Part shown: one piece after another, positions 15,863-24,481 of the stretch
Position numbering within the stretch: the stretch's first letter is position 1
How the letters are laid out: the number at the start of each line of letters is the position of its first letter
Notes under the pieces: generated by a model
Databases searched by the model: none
What the model saw: the letters and a program-made list of their open reading frames with translations, nothing else
What the model was told of the DNA's origin: nothing
Program-made: the position numbers and the translations under genes
Source: Candidatus Krumholzibacteriia bacterium
Lineage (GTDB): Bacteria > Krumholzibacteriota > Krumholzibacteriia > WVZY01 > JAKEHA01
Assembly: GCA_029865265.1 (NCBI GenBank)
Contig: JAOUHG010000002.1
Location: 18,501-82,500, forward strand
DNA length: 64,000 bases
Direction of reading: 5' to 3'

Positions 15863-17185
15863 TCAGAAGGGCGAAAAACGCCGCTTCTGCTTCTGCATCC
15901 GTCCCATCGTCTTCATCATCTTTTTCATCTGCTCGAACTGCCGCAGGAGCGCGTTGACGTCCTGCACCGTGGTGCCGCTGCCACGCGCGATGCGCTTGCG
16001 GCGGCTGCCATCGATGAGGTTGGGCCGCGCCCGCTCGCCCGGTGTCATCGAACAGATGATGGCCTCGGTGCGCCCCATCTGGCGCGGGTCCACCGAGACT
16101 CCCTGTGCGGCCACCTTCGACATCCCCGGAATCATCTTGAGGATGTCCTCCAGCGGCCCCATTTTCTTCAGCCGACGCAGCTCACCGAGAAAGTCGGAGA
16201 GGTCGAAGGTCTGCGCGCGCATGCGCCCTTCGAGCGCTCTTGCCTCGTCGACGTCGATCGACTGCTGCGTCTTCTCGATGAGCGACAGCACGTCGCCCAT
16301 CCCCAGGATCCGCGACGCCATCCGGTCGGGATGGAACGGCTCCAGGTCCGAAAGCTTCTCGCCGGTGCCCGCAAAGACGATGGGCGTTCCGGTGACGGCC
16401 CGTAGCGACAGTGCGGCACCGCCGCGCGCGTCGCCGTCGAGCTTGGAGAGCACCACGCCGCTCACCTGGAGGCGTTCCTGGAACGCAGTGGCCACGTTGA
16501 CCGCTTCCTGGCCGGTCATGCTGTCCAGCACCAGCAGCGTCGCTTCCGGTGCCGCGGCCGCGCGCAGGCGTTCGATCTCCTGCATCATCTCTTCGTCCAC
16601 GTGCAGGCGTCCCGCCGTGTCGAGGATGAGCGTGTCGCACAACCGGTCGCGCGCGACCCTTTGTGCGCGTTCGAACAGGACCACCACGTCGGTGTCGCCG
16701 GCTTCGCCGCGCGCCACCGGCACCGCGATCTGTTTGCCCAGGATCTCCAGCTGGTCCATCGCCGCAGGGCGGTAGACGTCGAGACCCACCAGCAGCGGTC
16801 TGCGTCCGCGCTTGCGCAGCGTCGCCGCCAGCTTGGCGCAGAACGTCGTCTTGCCCGAGCCCTGCAGGCCGACCACCATGACCACGCTGGTCGCCTGCCT
16901 CAGCAGGAACGGCGCCGCCGTCCCGCCGAGCAGTTCGGTCAGTTCCTCGTTCACCACCCGGACGATCTGCTGGTCGGGGGTGAAGCTCTTGTGGACTTCT
17001 TCGCCGATCAGGCGCGCTTCCACGCGCGCCACGAAGTCCTTCACGACACGGAAGTTCACGTCCGCTTCCAGCAGCGCACGCCTCACCTCGCGCATGGTGT
17101 CGCGGATGTCGTCCTCGGAGAGCTTCCCCCGCGCACGGATGGCGGCGAAAACCTTCTCGAACTTCTCGGTGAGACTCGTGAACAT
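15863..17185 (-). CDS. ffh: Signal recognition particle GTPase Ffh/SRP54
   Basis: The 440-aa protein binds 4.5S RNA and signal sequences and delivers nascent membrane proteins to FtsY. It begins MFTSLTEKFEKVF (ATG 17185). The GTPase motifs are GLQGSGKTT (106-114), DTAGRLHVDEEMM and SKLDGDARGGAAL. The C-terminal methionine-rich M domain (KMGPLEDILKMIPGMS, then RIARGSGTTVQDVN, ending MKKMMKTMGRMQKQKRR) is intact. A reading extended to 17398 adds 71 non-conserved residues and is rejected. It precedes rpsP and is separated from rpe by the inserted segment. Confidence 0.97.
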   Translation of the reverse strand: MFTSLTEKFEKVFAAIRARGKLSEDDIRDTMREVRRALLEADVNFRVVKDFVARVEARLIGEEVHKSFTPDQQIVRVVNEELTELLGGTAAPFLLRQATSVVMVVGLQGSGKTTFCAKLAATLRKRGRRPLLVGLDVYRPAAMDQLEILGKQIAVPVARGEAGDTDVVVLFERAQRVARDRLCDTLILDTAGRLHVDEEMMQEIERLRAAAAPEATLLVLDSMTGQEAVNVATAFQERLQVSGVVLSKLDGDARGGAALSLRAVTGTPIVFAGTGEKLSDLEPFHPDRMASRILGMGDVLSLIEKTQQSIDVDEARALEGRMRAQTFDLSDFLGELRRLKKMGPLEDILKMIPGMSKVAAQGVSVDPRQMGRTEAIICSMTPGERARPNLIDGSRRKRIARGSGTTVQDVNALLRQFEQMKKMMKTMGRMQKQKRRFSPF

Positions 17186-17426
17186 ACGCCTGCAACCGCG
17201 ATTGCGCCCTCGCACCAGAACCGTGCGCGCACTCCTGCGAGTGCGTGGCACCCCGCCGGCGGACCCGTTTTTTCTCGAGATGATTCGGAACGGGAGGGCT
17301 TGGACCGGGCCTCGCGATTGCCCGGCGGCCGCTACAGGCGTTCTTTCGCTCGTAAGCTGGCAAAGGTACCAGACCCCGCCGGGGGCGGCAAGTCCCAAAA
17401 TGAGGGGGCGTTAGGGCGTCCCGGGC
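17186..17426 (-). other. Upstream region of ffh, no gene
   Basis: This 241-bp stretch lies between ffh and the left 37-bp direct repeat. On the minus strand TTGCCG (17391-17386) and TACCTT (17368-17363), 17 nt apart, could serve as an ffh promoter, which would be needed if the insertion uncoupled ffh from rpe. Nothing else stands out. Confidence 0.4.
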
Positions 17427-17463
17427 CCCCGGATGGCGTCGATGGCGGTGGCGTAGTCGGGGG
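17427..17463. repeat. Left 37-bp direct repeat (copy of the rpe 3' end)
   Basis: Identical over 37 bp to 18375-18411. Read on the minus strand it encodes the same residues as the rpe C-terminus (PDYATAIDAIRG) and then runs on to PGTP and a stop. It therefore looks like the original or a duplicated end of rpe. Confidence 0.85.
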
Positions 17464-17583
17464 CTGCCGCTCCCGGGCTGGCCTGGACGGGCATGGCGGA
17501 CAGGCCCAAGTGGCACAATCACGGAACGCAGGTCAGTATCATCGAAGCGAGCGAGACTGGAGGCAGGCAATTGGCCATGAGTC

Positions 17584-17612
17584 TGGACTCAGATAGTCCA
17601 TTCACCTAGTAT
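17584..17612 (+). promoter_or_regulatory. Candidate promoter of the inserted gene
   Basis: TGGACT (17584-17589), a 17-nt spacer and TAGTAT (17607-17612, five of six bases) lie upstream of the gene at 17696. A small hairpin, GCCTGG (17631-17636) with CCAGGC (17648-17653), would be in the leader. Confidence 0.4.
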
Positions 17613-17695
17613 CGTGGGTGCGCGAGAGCCGCCTGGTTTGACTCACGCCAGGCTGCATGCCGTTTTAAGACGCCAAAGCCCAGTGGAGGCCACCC

Positions 17696-18268
17696 ATGAT
17701 GATCAAGTCACTTCAGATTCTCCCGGTTTGCGCTTTCCTGTTCGTGATGGCGGTCCTTCCGCCCCTGGCCCAGGCCGACCAACCACCGGGACACAAGGTC
17801 CCCATGATTGAAGTAGCGGCGGTCGAGCAGCGATCTGCGTGCGATACGCCGGCCGAGTGGTTTATCCAGGTAACAAACCTGTCGGATACGTACTACAGGG
17901 TGCGTGTCGAAGCTACCGTGTTGGCTAGCCTTCACAGCGACCCGAGGTGTACGGAAACTGCCGAGAGGACGTTTGATCTGGCGCCGGACCAATGTGGCAG
18001 CATCCAGAAGCCCTTCTTCAACGGCCCCCCTCGTCCCTGCGACCTTCCTTGTTGCGACCGTTCAAATCCCGACTGCAACATTTGTACGGTGATTCAGCAT
18101 GCAACGGTCGAGATCCTGGCCGAAAGCAGGGATGGCATCAAATGGAATCCAAAGTCATCGGTGCACTGCGTCATTTTGAACGGTGAGGTCGTCGAGGGAT
18201 ACCCGAAGTATTGCCGGGTCGTCAATTCCTGTGAAACTGGCCAGACCCTGAACGCTTGCAGTTACTGA
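17696..18268 (+). CDS. Cys-rich secreted protein of unknown function, on the inserted segment
   Basis: The 190-aa product has a Sec signal peptide (about residues 1-27, ending LPPLAQADQ). Its mature part contains at least twelve cysteines, including CDLPCCDRSNPDCNIC and the final NSCETGQTLNACSY, which suggests a disulfide-bonded extracellular protein. GGAGG lies 7 nt before the ATG; ATG codons at 17696 and 17699 are both usable. It is the only plus-strand gene inside a minus-strand operon, and its base composition is clearly less GC-rich than its neighbours. No domain is recognised. Both features, with the flanking repeats, suggest acquisition by transfer. Confidence 0.78.
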   Translation: MMIKSLQILPVCAFLFVMAVLPPLAQADQPPGHKVPMIEVAAVEQRSACDTPAEWFIQVTNLSDTYYRVRVEATVLASLHSDPRCTETAERTFDLAPDQCGSIQKPFFNGPPRPCDLPCCDRSNPDCNICTVIQHATVEILAESRDGIKWNPKSSVHCVILNGEVVEGYPKYCRVVNSCETGQTLNACSY

Positions 18269-18367
18269 CCCGACCGTGAGTTCTGAAATCGTCGGCGGAA
18301 ACCCGGTCTTTGCGGCCTTGCGAGACCGCGGCGGGGGCGAAAGCCATTTCCCGATTCCCGGTTCGGT

Positions 18368-19063
18368 TCAGGTTCCCCGGATGGCGTCGATGGCGGTGGC
18401 GTAGTCGGGGGTGCGGAAAATGGCCGTCCCGGCCACCAGGATGTCCACCCCGGCCTCGCGGGCGCGGCGGGCGGTCTGGGGGTTGATCCCCCCGTCGATC
18501 TCGATGGCGTAGGAGAGCCCCTCCCGCTCCCGGAAGCGGGCCGCGTCCTCGATGGTCCTGAGGGTCGATTCGATGAAGCTCTGGCCCCCGAAACCGGGGA
18601 AAACGCTCATGACCAGCAGGAGATCCGCCTCCGGCACCGCCTTGATCACGTCCGGGAAGGCCCGGTCCGGATTCAGGGCAAGCCCGCTCTTGTGGCCCCG
18701 GTCGCGGATGGCGCGCAGGTCGCGGCGGGCGTCGGCGCTGGTCTCGATGTGGATGGTGAGGATGTCGGCCCCGGCGTCCAGGAAGGCGTCGATGTACCTG
18801 TCGGGGCGCTCGATCATGAGGTGCGTGTCCAGCGCCACCGTGGACACCCGGCGGATGGCCTCCACCAGCACAGGCCCGAAGGTGATGTTGTTGACGAAGT
18901 GCCCGTCCATCACGTCCAGGTGCAGGAACTCCGCCCCGGCGCGCTCCACCCCCTTGATCTCGTTCTCCAGGCGGGCGAAGTCGCACGCCAGCAGGCTCGG
19001 CGCCACCGCGACGGGCGCGTTGCCGTGCGGCGCGTCAGCGCGAACTAGATGCGACCAGCTCAA
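18368..19063 (-). CDS. rpe: Ribulose-phosphate 3-epimerase
   Basis: The 231-aa TIM-barrel enzyme interconverts ribulose-5-phosphate and xylulose-5-phosphate. Motifs seen: VAPSLLACDFARL, HLDVMDGHFVNNITFGP (metal His/Asp), DTHLMIERPDRYI, VMSVFPGFGGQSF and IEIDGGINPQTA. The TTG at 19063 has AAGGAGAG close upstream, so the gene overlaps the PASTA gene by 29 bp. A GTG nearer the conserved APSLL would give a shorter protein. The last ~12 codons are duplicated at 17427-17463. The present C-terminus is RGT, while the other copy would end RGPGTP. Confidence 0.95.
   Translation of the reverse strand: MSWSHLVRADAPHGNAPVAVAPSLLACDFARLENEIKGVERAGAEFLHLDVMDGHFVNNITFGPVLVEAIRRVSTVALDTHLMIERPDRYIDAFLDAGADILTIHIETSADARRDLRAIRDRGHKSGLALNPDRAFPDVIKAVPEADLLLVMSVFPGFGGQSFIESTLRTIEDAARFREREGLSYAIEIDGGINPQTARRAREAGVDILVAGTAIFRTPDYATAIDAIRGT
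18375..18411. repeat. Right 37-bp direct repeat within the rpe 3' end
   Basis: Identical to 17427-17463. It lies inside rpe, covering its last codons up to about five bases before the stop codon. Confidence 0.85.
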
Positions 19064-19763
19064 CCGACTCTCCTTCCCGGATGCGCGCCCCGGCCTGCGG
19101 GCGCTGATCGACGATGGTGTTGGGAAACACGCCCTCGCGCGCTTCGTAACGCACCGACGCCACGCGGAAACCCATCTTCTCGAGTTTCTCGCGGATGAAG
19201 AACAGGTCTTCGCCGGACAGGTCCGGCATCATGTACGTGCGCCCGCCCCCCACCACCGCGAGCACCACCTCCACCGCTTCCCCGTCGAGCACCTCGTCGC
19301 CCACCGGCGGACTGGTGGCCACGATGTGCTCGCGCTCGTTGCCCTCGTGCGTCACCCGCGACACGCGCCCCAGGGTGAGGCCGGCCTGCTCCAGCAGGCT
19401 ACGCGCCTGGCGCAGGCTCATGTTGCGCAGCTCGGGCACGCGGTGCATCTCGGGGCCGAGGCTCGTCACCACCGTCACGGTGCGCCCGGGCTTGAGGTTG
19501 TCGTTGGCGCGCGGGCTCTGCGAGATGACGAAGCCTTCCGGGGTCTGCGAGCTGTGCTCGGAGCGCAGCACCCGCAGCTTCAGGCCCAGCCGCGCCAGGG
19601 TCTGCGTGGCCTGCGCCTCGCTGTCGTTGCGCAGGTCGGGCACGATGACCGCCCCGCTCTGGTGCACCAGCATGGGCATGATGACAAAATTGAAGGCAAA
19701 CACGCCCGCGGTAAACAGGGCGGCAAGGATGAGGATGCGGATCAGAATGCGCCGGGCTCTCAC
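19035..19763 (-). CDS. Membrane-anchored PASTA-repeat protein
   Basis: The 242-aa product has one N-terminal transmembrane helix (about residues 8-33) and three PASTA domains, for example VIVPDLRNDSEAQATQTLARLGL, HRVPELRNMSLRQARSLLEQAGL and YMMPDLSGEDLFFIREKLEKMGF. PASTA domains bind uncrosslinked peptidoglycan or muropeptides. Here they are not fused to a kinase or penicillin-binding protein, so this would be a periplasmic cell-wall sensor or scaffold. The GTG at 19763 lacks a Shine-Dalgarno. A promoter -10 ends only 7 nt upstream, which suggests a leaderless message. Its stop overlaps rpe. Confidence 0.88.
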   Translation of the reverse strand: MRARRILIRILILAALFTAGVFAFNFVIMPMLVHQSGAVIVPDLRNDSEAQATQTLARLGLKLRVLRSEHSSQTPEGFVISQSPRANDNLKPGRTVTVVTSLGPEMHRVPELRNMSLRQARSLLEQAGLTLGRVSRVTHEGNEREHIVATSPPVGDEVLDGEAVEVVLAVVGGGRTYMMPDLSGEDLFFIREKLEKMGFRVASVRYEAREGVFPNTIVDQRPQAGARIREGESVELVASSSR

Positions 19764-19770
19764 AGCGGCT

Positions 19771-19800
19771 ACTCTAGTCCCGCGCCGCCATGCGCGTCAA
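19771..19800 (-). promoter_or_regulatory. Promoter of the PASTA-rpe unit, probably leaderless
   Basis: On the minus strand TTGACG (19800-19795), an 18-nt spacer and TAGAGT (19776-19771) lie at the 3' end of fmt. Only 7 nt separate the -10 from the GTG, so transcription would start at or next to the start codon. Confidence 0.6.
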
Positions 19801-20732
19801 TCGCTTGCGCCAAAGCGATCCCCCGCAGCAATTGGGTGCCCCGCGACGTAGTCGCGGGTGGTCATGGACTTGCGGCCTTCGGGGCGAACGCGGTGGATTT
19901 CGAGGGTGCCGTTTCCGCACGACACGAGCAGCGGGTCGGTTGACACGATGGTTCCCGGGGGATGCGGAATGGTGGTTTGCTGCGGGCTCGCCTGTTCGAT
20001 GATGAGGCGTTTGCCGTTGTGGGTGGTGTAGGCGCTGGGCCAGGGGGTCATGGCGCGCACGAGGCGCGCGAGGTGCACGGCGTCCTTCGTCCAGTCGATC
20101 TCGCCGTGCGTCTTTTTTATTTTCCTGGTGTGGGTGGCGAGGGCGTCGTCCTGCTTCTTCGGTTTGACACTTCCGTCTGAAATGCCGTCGAGGGTTTTCA
20201 CCAGCAGTTCGGCGCCGATGTGCGCGAGCCGGTCGAACAGCGTGCCCGCCGTGTCACTCGTGTTCACCGGCGTTTCCTGCTGGAGCAGAATATCGCCGGT
20301 GTCGACGCCTTCGTCGATCAACATGGTGGTGCAGCCGGTAACTTCGTCGCCGGCGAGGATCGCCGCCTGGATGGGAGAGACACCGCGGTGCTTTGGCAGC
20401 AATGATGCGTGCACGTTGACACAGCCGCGCGGCGGCATGTCGAGCAGATCGCTCTTGAGGATCATCCCGAAAGCGACCACGACGATGACGTCGGGCTTTT
20501 CGGCGGCGATGGCGCGCACGCCTTCGGCGTACGAGCTCTTCTCCATGGTTATGGTCGGAATGTGCAGCTCGACTGCCCGCGCGCGGACCGGCGTGGGAGA
20601 CACGGTCTGGCCGCGGCCGCGGGGCCGGTCGGGCTGGCTCACGACGAGGGTGGGACGATAGCGGCCGGACTCGACCAGCGCGTCCAGTGAGGGCACCGCG
20701 AAGTCCGGGCTCCCCATGAACACCGCCCTCAT
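19797..20732 (-). CDS. fmt: Methionyl-tRNA formyltransferase
   Basis: The 311-aa enzyme formylates initiator Met-tRNA using 10-formyl-THF. It begins RAVFMGSPDFAVPSL (ATG 20732). It contains the catalytic region NVHASLLPKHRGVSPIQAAILAGDEVTG followed by MLIDEGVDTGDILL, and a C-terminal OB-like domain. The gene follows def by 23 bp, the classic pairing of formylation and deformylation. A longer reading into def has no conserved sequence. Confidence 0.96.
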   Translation of the reverse strand: MRAVFMGSPDFAVPSLDALVESGRYRPTLVVSQPDRPRGRGQTVSPTPVRARAVELHIPTITMEKSSYAEGVRAIAAEKPDVIVVVAFGMILKSDLLDMPPRGCVNVHASLLPKHRGVSPIQAAILAGDEVTGCTTMLIDEGVDTGDILLQQETPVNTSDTAGTLFDRLAHIGAELLVKTLDGISDGSVKPKKQDDALATHTRKIKKTHGEIDWTKDAVHLARLVRAMTPWPSAYTTHNGKRLIIEQASPQQTTIPHPPGTIVSTDPLLVSCGNGTLEIHRVRPEGRKSMTTRDYVAGHPIAAGDRFGASD

Positions 20733-20755
20733 GCGTTCGCCGGACACGGGGTCAC

Positions 20756-21274
20756 TCAACCCGTCAGGCGCTCGGCGAGTTTCTTGAGCTTCGGCTTGAG
20801 CAGCGTCTTCTCCCCGGGCGAGAGGTAGTCCACGAACAGGCGGCCATCGAGATGATCGATCTCGTGCTGCAACACACGCGCAAACATCCCCTCGGCGGTG
20901 ATGGTATGGGTGGCGCCGTCGACATCCTGGTAGCGCACATCGATGCGGTCGGGACGGGTGACGTCGCCGCGGATGCCCGGAATGGAGAGGCAGCCCTCCT
21001 CGAAGATCCACGTCTCGCGCGAGCGCGAGAGGATGTCCGGGTTGACCATCACGATGGGCGCGGCGTCGCTGTCGTCGGGGTCCACCATCTGCAACGCGAT
21101 GAGCAGCCGCTTCTCCAGACCCACCTGGGGTGCCGCCAGCCCCACGCCGCTCTCGCGCTCCATGGTGTCGATCATGGCCTCCGCCTCTGCGCGCAGCTGC
21201 GCGTCGAAGGCATCGACGTCCGGCATCTGCCGGCGCAGGATGGGATCGCCGTAGTATCGAAGCGTCAGTTCCAT
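20756..21274 (-). CDS. def: Peptide deformylase
   Basis: The 172-aa metalloenzyme removes the N-formyl group from new proteins. All three motifs are intact: GVGLAAPQVG (43-52), EEGCLSIPG with metal Cys95, and LQHEIDHLDG with His137, Glu138 and His141. It lies 16 bp after yajC and just before fmt. Confidence 0.97.
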   Translation of the reverse strand: MELTLRYYGDPILRRQMPDVDAFDAQLRAEAEAMIDTMERESGVGLAAPQVGLEKRLLIALQMVDPDDSDAAPIVMVNPDILSRSRETWIFEEGCLSIPGIRGDVTRPDRIDVRYQDVDGATHTITAEGMFARVLQHEIDHLDGRLFVDYLSPGEKTLLKPKLKKLAERLTG

Positions 21275-21290
21275 GATTCCCGTTGTAATA

Positions 21291-21623
21291 CTAGTCCTTG
21301 TCGTGCGCCGTCACCGCCGTCACCGAGCTCTTGAGCATCTCGATCTTCACGTTGTCGGACACCTGCAGCACGATGATGTCGTCGCGCAGCCCGGCAATGG
21401 TGCCCACGATGCCGCTGGCGGTGACCACGCGGTCGCCCTTGCGCAGCGCCTCCACCATCTTCTGCATTTCCTTCTGGCGCTTCTGCTGGGGGCGGATGAG
21501 CAGGAAGTAGAAGATCGCCAGCATGCCCACGATGGGCAGCAGCATGGAGACGGGGCTGGGGCCGGCCCCACTGGGGTCCGCGGGCATCATGGCAAAGATG
21601 GGATGGTTGAAGGTGAAATTCAA
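21291..21623 (-). CDS. yajC: Preprotein translocase subunit YajC
   Basis: The 110-aa single-span protein (helix about residues 26-43, LLPIVGMLAIFYFLLIRPQQK) has the conserved RPQQKRQKEMQKM and GDRVVTASGIVGTI segments. It is an accessory of the Sec translocon. Its ATG overlaps the tgt stop as ATGA, the usual tgt-yajC pairing. secD and secF, often next, are not here. Confidence 0.95.
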   Translation of the reverse strand: MNFTFNHPIFAMMPADPSGAGPSPVSMLLPIVGMLAIFYFLLIRPQQKRQKEMQKMVEALRKGDRVVTASGIVGTIAGLRDDIIVLQVSDNVKIEMLKSSVTAVTAHDKD

Positions 21624-22792
21624 GAGGTCCTCCTTTGGTTCTCACTGCCTGCGTCGACGGAACCGTTGCCGCCGCGCGTGAACCGGTCCGTGAAGGACCG
21701 CTTCCATGAATCGAACGTGCCGTCCACGATGGCCGCCCGCGCGGCGCGCATGGTGTCGGCGTAGAAGTGCAGGTTGTGCCGCGTGGCCAGCATGGGCCCC
21801 AGCATCTCGCCCGCCTGAAACAAGTGCCGCAGGTATGCGCGCGAGTGGTTGCGGCAGGTGTCGCACGCGCACTCCGCGTCCAGCGGGGAAAGGTCGCGCG
21901 CGTGCACGCTGTTCTTCAATACCACTTTGCCGTCGCGCGTGAACACGGTTCCGTTGCGCGCGTTGCGCGTGGGCAGCACGCAGTCGAACATGTCCACCCC
22001 GCGCGCCACGCCTTCCACCAGATCCAGCGGCGTGCCCATTCCCATCAGGTAGCGGGGCCGGTCGGCCGGCAGCCGCCCGGTAACCGTCTCCGCCATGTCC
22101 CAGGTCTCGTCCTTGCTCTCCCCCACCGACAGCCCGCCCACCGCGTAACCGGGAAAATCCAGTTCGGCGATTTCATTGGCAGAGCGCTCCCGAAGATCGG
22201 GATACTCCGCGCCCTGCACGATGCCGAACACCACCTGCTCGTAGCCGTTGCGGTTGAAGCGCGCGCCGTTGACGTCGCGCCCGCGCCGCGCCCAGGCGGT
22301 GGTGAGGCGCACGCTGTTCTCCGCTTCGGCGCGGCTGCTGGGGATGCCGCTGAAATAGTCGAAGCTCATCATTATATCGGCGCCGATGCGCGCCTGCGCT
22401 TCCATCACCGCTTCGGGGCTGAACACGTGCAGCGACCCGTCGATGTGCGACCGGAAGGTCACCGCCTCGCCGCTCACCCGGCGCAGGCTCGGCAGGCTGA
22501 ACACCTGGTAGCCGCCGCTGTCGGTGAGGATGGCGCCGTCCCAGCCGATGAAGCGGTGCAACCCCCCCGCGGACTCGATCAACTCGACTCCGGGGCGCAT
22601 CACGAGGTGGTACGTGTTGCCCAGGATGATGCGCGCCCCCGTGGCGCGGATGCCCTCGACGGCGATGCCCTTGACGGTTCCCTGGGTCCCCACCGGCATG
22701 AACACCGGCGTGGGCAACTCGCAGTGATCGGTGATCAGGGTTCCCGCCCTCGCGCCGTGCGAGGTCGCTTCCAATCGAAAGGCAAACGGCAT
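21620..22792 (-). CDS. tgt: tRNA-guanine transglycosylase
   Basis: The 390-aa TIM-barrel enzyme exchanges G34 for the queuosine precursor preQ1 in GUN-anticodon tRNAs. Landmarks: TPVFMPVGTQGTVKG, ILTDSGGYQVFSL with the general base Asp, FDCVLPTRNARNGTVFT with the nucleophile Asp, and the zinc site CACDTC plus a downstream Cys/His. ATG 22792 (MPFAFRLEA) fits family length. An in-frame ATG at 22855 would add 21 non-conserved residues. A second queuosine gene, queA, lies at 28.4 kb. Confidence 0.95.
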   Translation of the reverse strand: MPFAFRLEATSHGARAGTLITDHCELPTPVFMPVGTQGTVKGIAVEGIRATGARIILGNTYHLVMRPGVELIESAGGLHRFIGWDGAILTDSGGYQVFSLPSLRRVSGEAVTFRSHIDGSLHVFSPEAVMEAQARIGADIMMSFDYFSGIPSSRAEAENSVRLTTAWARRGRDVNGARFNRNGYEQVVFGIVQGAEYPDLRERSANEIAELDFPGYAVGGLSVGESKDETWDMAETVTGRLPADRPRYLMGMGTPLDLVEGVARGVDMFDCVLPTRNARNGTVFTRDGKVVLKNSVHARDLSPLDAECACDTCRNHSRAYLRHLFQAGEMLGPMLATRHNLHFYADTMRAARAAIVDGTFDSWKRSFTDRFTRGGNGSVDAGSENQRRTS

Positions 22793-22969
22793 GTGGGCAA
22801 CAATGTACCACGGTCCGGGGCATTCGCGCCATCCCTGCGGTTGGGGTGGCTTCATGGCGGACGGGAGACCGCCGGCGCCCACGCCGCATTTCCCGTTGCC
22901 CGGTGCGGGCCGGGTGTGGTTGCATGGGCGCAAATAGCCAGATTTGGCCGCGCACCGGGAGCATGTCAC

Positions 22970-24481
22970 GTGAATTATCCGTTCTGGGATGTCGGCATCG
23001 GGTACGGCGTGCTGATGGCCGTGATCGCCGTCGTCCACGTGTTCGTTTCGCACTTCGCCATCGGCGGCGGCCTCTATCTTGTCCTCGTAGAAATCTCCGC
23101 CCGCCGCCACAACGACGCGCGCCGGCTCACCTACCTGCGGTCGCTCAGCAAGTTCTTCGTGCTGGTCAGCGTGGTCTTCGGCGCGCTGACCGGGGTGGGC
23201 ATCTGGTTCATCATTGGGCTGCTCAACCCCGCTGCCACCGAGGTCCTCATCCACAACTTCGTGTGGGGATGGGCCATCGAGTGGACCTTCTTCGTCATCG
23301 AGATTGCCGCGGCCATCATCTATTTCTACGGCTGGAAGACCATGTCCGCGCGCAACCACGTGGTGGTGGGCTGGATCTACTTCATCGCGGCGTGGCTGTC
23401 GCTGGTGGTCATCGACGGCATCATCAGCTTCATGCTCACCCCCGGCCGCTGGCTGGAAACGGGGAGCTTCTGGCACGGCTTCCTCAATCCCACCTATTTC
23501 TCTTCGCTGGTGTTCCGCACCGGCCTTTGCATTACGCTGGCGGGTGTATACGCCATGCTGGTGGCGTCGCGCGAGCGCGACCGCGACTTCCGCGGCCGCC
23601 TGGTGCGCGACAACGCGCTGTGGATACTGGCCGGTGTCGCGGTGATGGTGCCGTCGTGGTTCTGGTTCCTCGGCGCGATTCCGGACGACCTCATGGCCGC
23701 GGCGGTGGAGCGCATGCGCACGCCGTTTACCGCCATCGACGCGGCGCTGTGGTTCCTGGGCGCGCTCACCGCGGTGACGGTGGTGTTCGGCCTGCTGATT
23801 CCGAAGCGCATGACCACGGCGGTCGCCGTGGTGATGATGGCGCTGGGGCTGGGCTTCTTCGGCGGCTTCGAGTGGATGCGCGAATCGATCCGCAAGCCGT
23901 ACGTGATCTACGGCTTCATGTACGGCAACGCGACGGAAGTCTCCATGGCGGATAGCTACCGTTCCGACGGCCTGCTGCCGCACATCGCCTTCCGCACCGG
24001 CGACGACGGCGCGGACCTGTTCCGCCGCGCCTGCCGCAGCTGCCACACCATCGACGGCTACAAGCCGCTGGCGCCCGTCTTTAATGGTACCGATCCGGAG
24101 TTCATTGCCGGCATCGTGATGGGCACCGAACTCCTGCACGGCAACATGCCGCCGTTTCTCGGCACCGAGGAGGAGGCGCGCATGATTGCGGACCACATCT
24201 GGGAGCGCGTCGACCAGCGCCCCTTCGAGGAGATACACGGCCTCGCCGGTGCCGCGCTGGGCCGCCAGGTGTACGAGGTGCGCTGCGGGCGCTGCCACGT
24301 GATCGGCGGCTACCGCGAAAACCTGGACTCGGTCACCGGGCTGGATGATGCCGACTACAACGACATCTTCGACAACGGCGAGGATTACGGGGAGGGGATG
24401 CCCGACTTCACGGGCAGCGACGCCGAGCGGGCCGCGCTCATCGCCTGGTTCAAGAGCCTGCCGGAAGGGGGTGCGGAGTAA
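22970..24481 (+). CDS. Cytochrome bd-like oxidase large subunit with two c-type heme sites
   Basis: From GTG 22970 the product is 503 aa. Residues 1 to about 320 hold roughly eight membrane helices of the CydA-like fold, with paired histidines near the start (H23, H28) in VVHVFVSHFAIGGG and a WGWAIEWTFFVIEI helix. The C-terminal ~170 residues are a soluble periplasmic-type segment with two CxxCH sites, C355-x2-C358-H359 and C439-x2-C442-H443. It would thus receive electrons from a c-type cytochrome or menaquinol and reduce oxygen. The classical quinol Q-loop is not evident. The stop overlaps the next start by one base. CydA kinship is by pattern and moderately sure; the heme c motifs are certain. 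Confidence 0.8.
   Translation: MNYPFWDVGIGYGVLMAVIAVVHVFVSHFAIGGGLYLVLVEISARRHNDARRLTYLRSLSKFFVLVSVVFGALTGVGIWFIIGLLNPAATEVLIHNFVWGWAIEWTFFVIEIAAAIIYFYGWKTMSARNHVVVGWIYFIAAWLSLVVIDGIISFMLTPGRWLETGSFWHGFLNPTYFSSLVFRTGLCITLAGVYAMLVASRERDRDFRGRLVRDNALWILAGVAVMVPSWFWFLGAIPDDLMAAAVERMRTPFTAIDAALWFLGALTAVTVVFGLLIPKRMTTAVAVVMMALGLGFFGGFEWMRESIRKPYVIYGFMYGNATEVSMADSYRSDGLLPHIAFRTGDDGADLFRRACRSCHTIDGYKPLAPVFNGTDPEFIAGIVMGTELLHGNMPPFLGTEEEARMIADHIWERVDQRPFEEIHGLAGAALGRQVYEVRCGRCHVIGGYRENLDSVTGLDDADYNDIFDNGEDYGEGMPDFTGSDAERAALIAWFKSLPEGGAE

Larger units (their letters stand above)
17464..18374. mobile_element. Inserted segment between direct repeats at the rpe 3' end
   Basis: About 0.9 kb lies between two perfect 37-bp repeats of the rpe 3' end, the geometry left by site-specific integration at a gene end or by repeat-mediated insertion. 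It carries one gene (17696-18268) on the opposite strand to its neighbours, with visibly lower GC. There is no integrase or transposase, so it would have to be a non-autonomous cassette or a remnant. The mobile nature is inferred. Confidence 0.5.

Noticed and set aside
17493..17609. 38-codon open frame inside the inserted segment
   Set aside because: No ribosome site, and its end coincides with the predicted -10 of the next gene. It may be translated, but nothing supports it.
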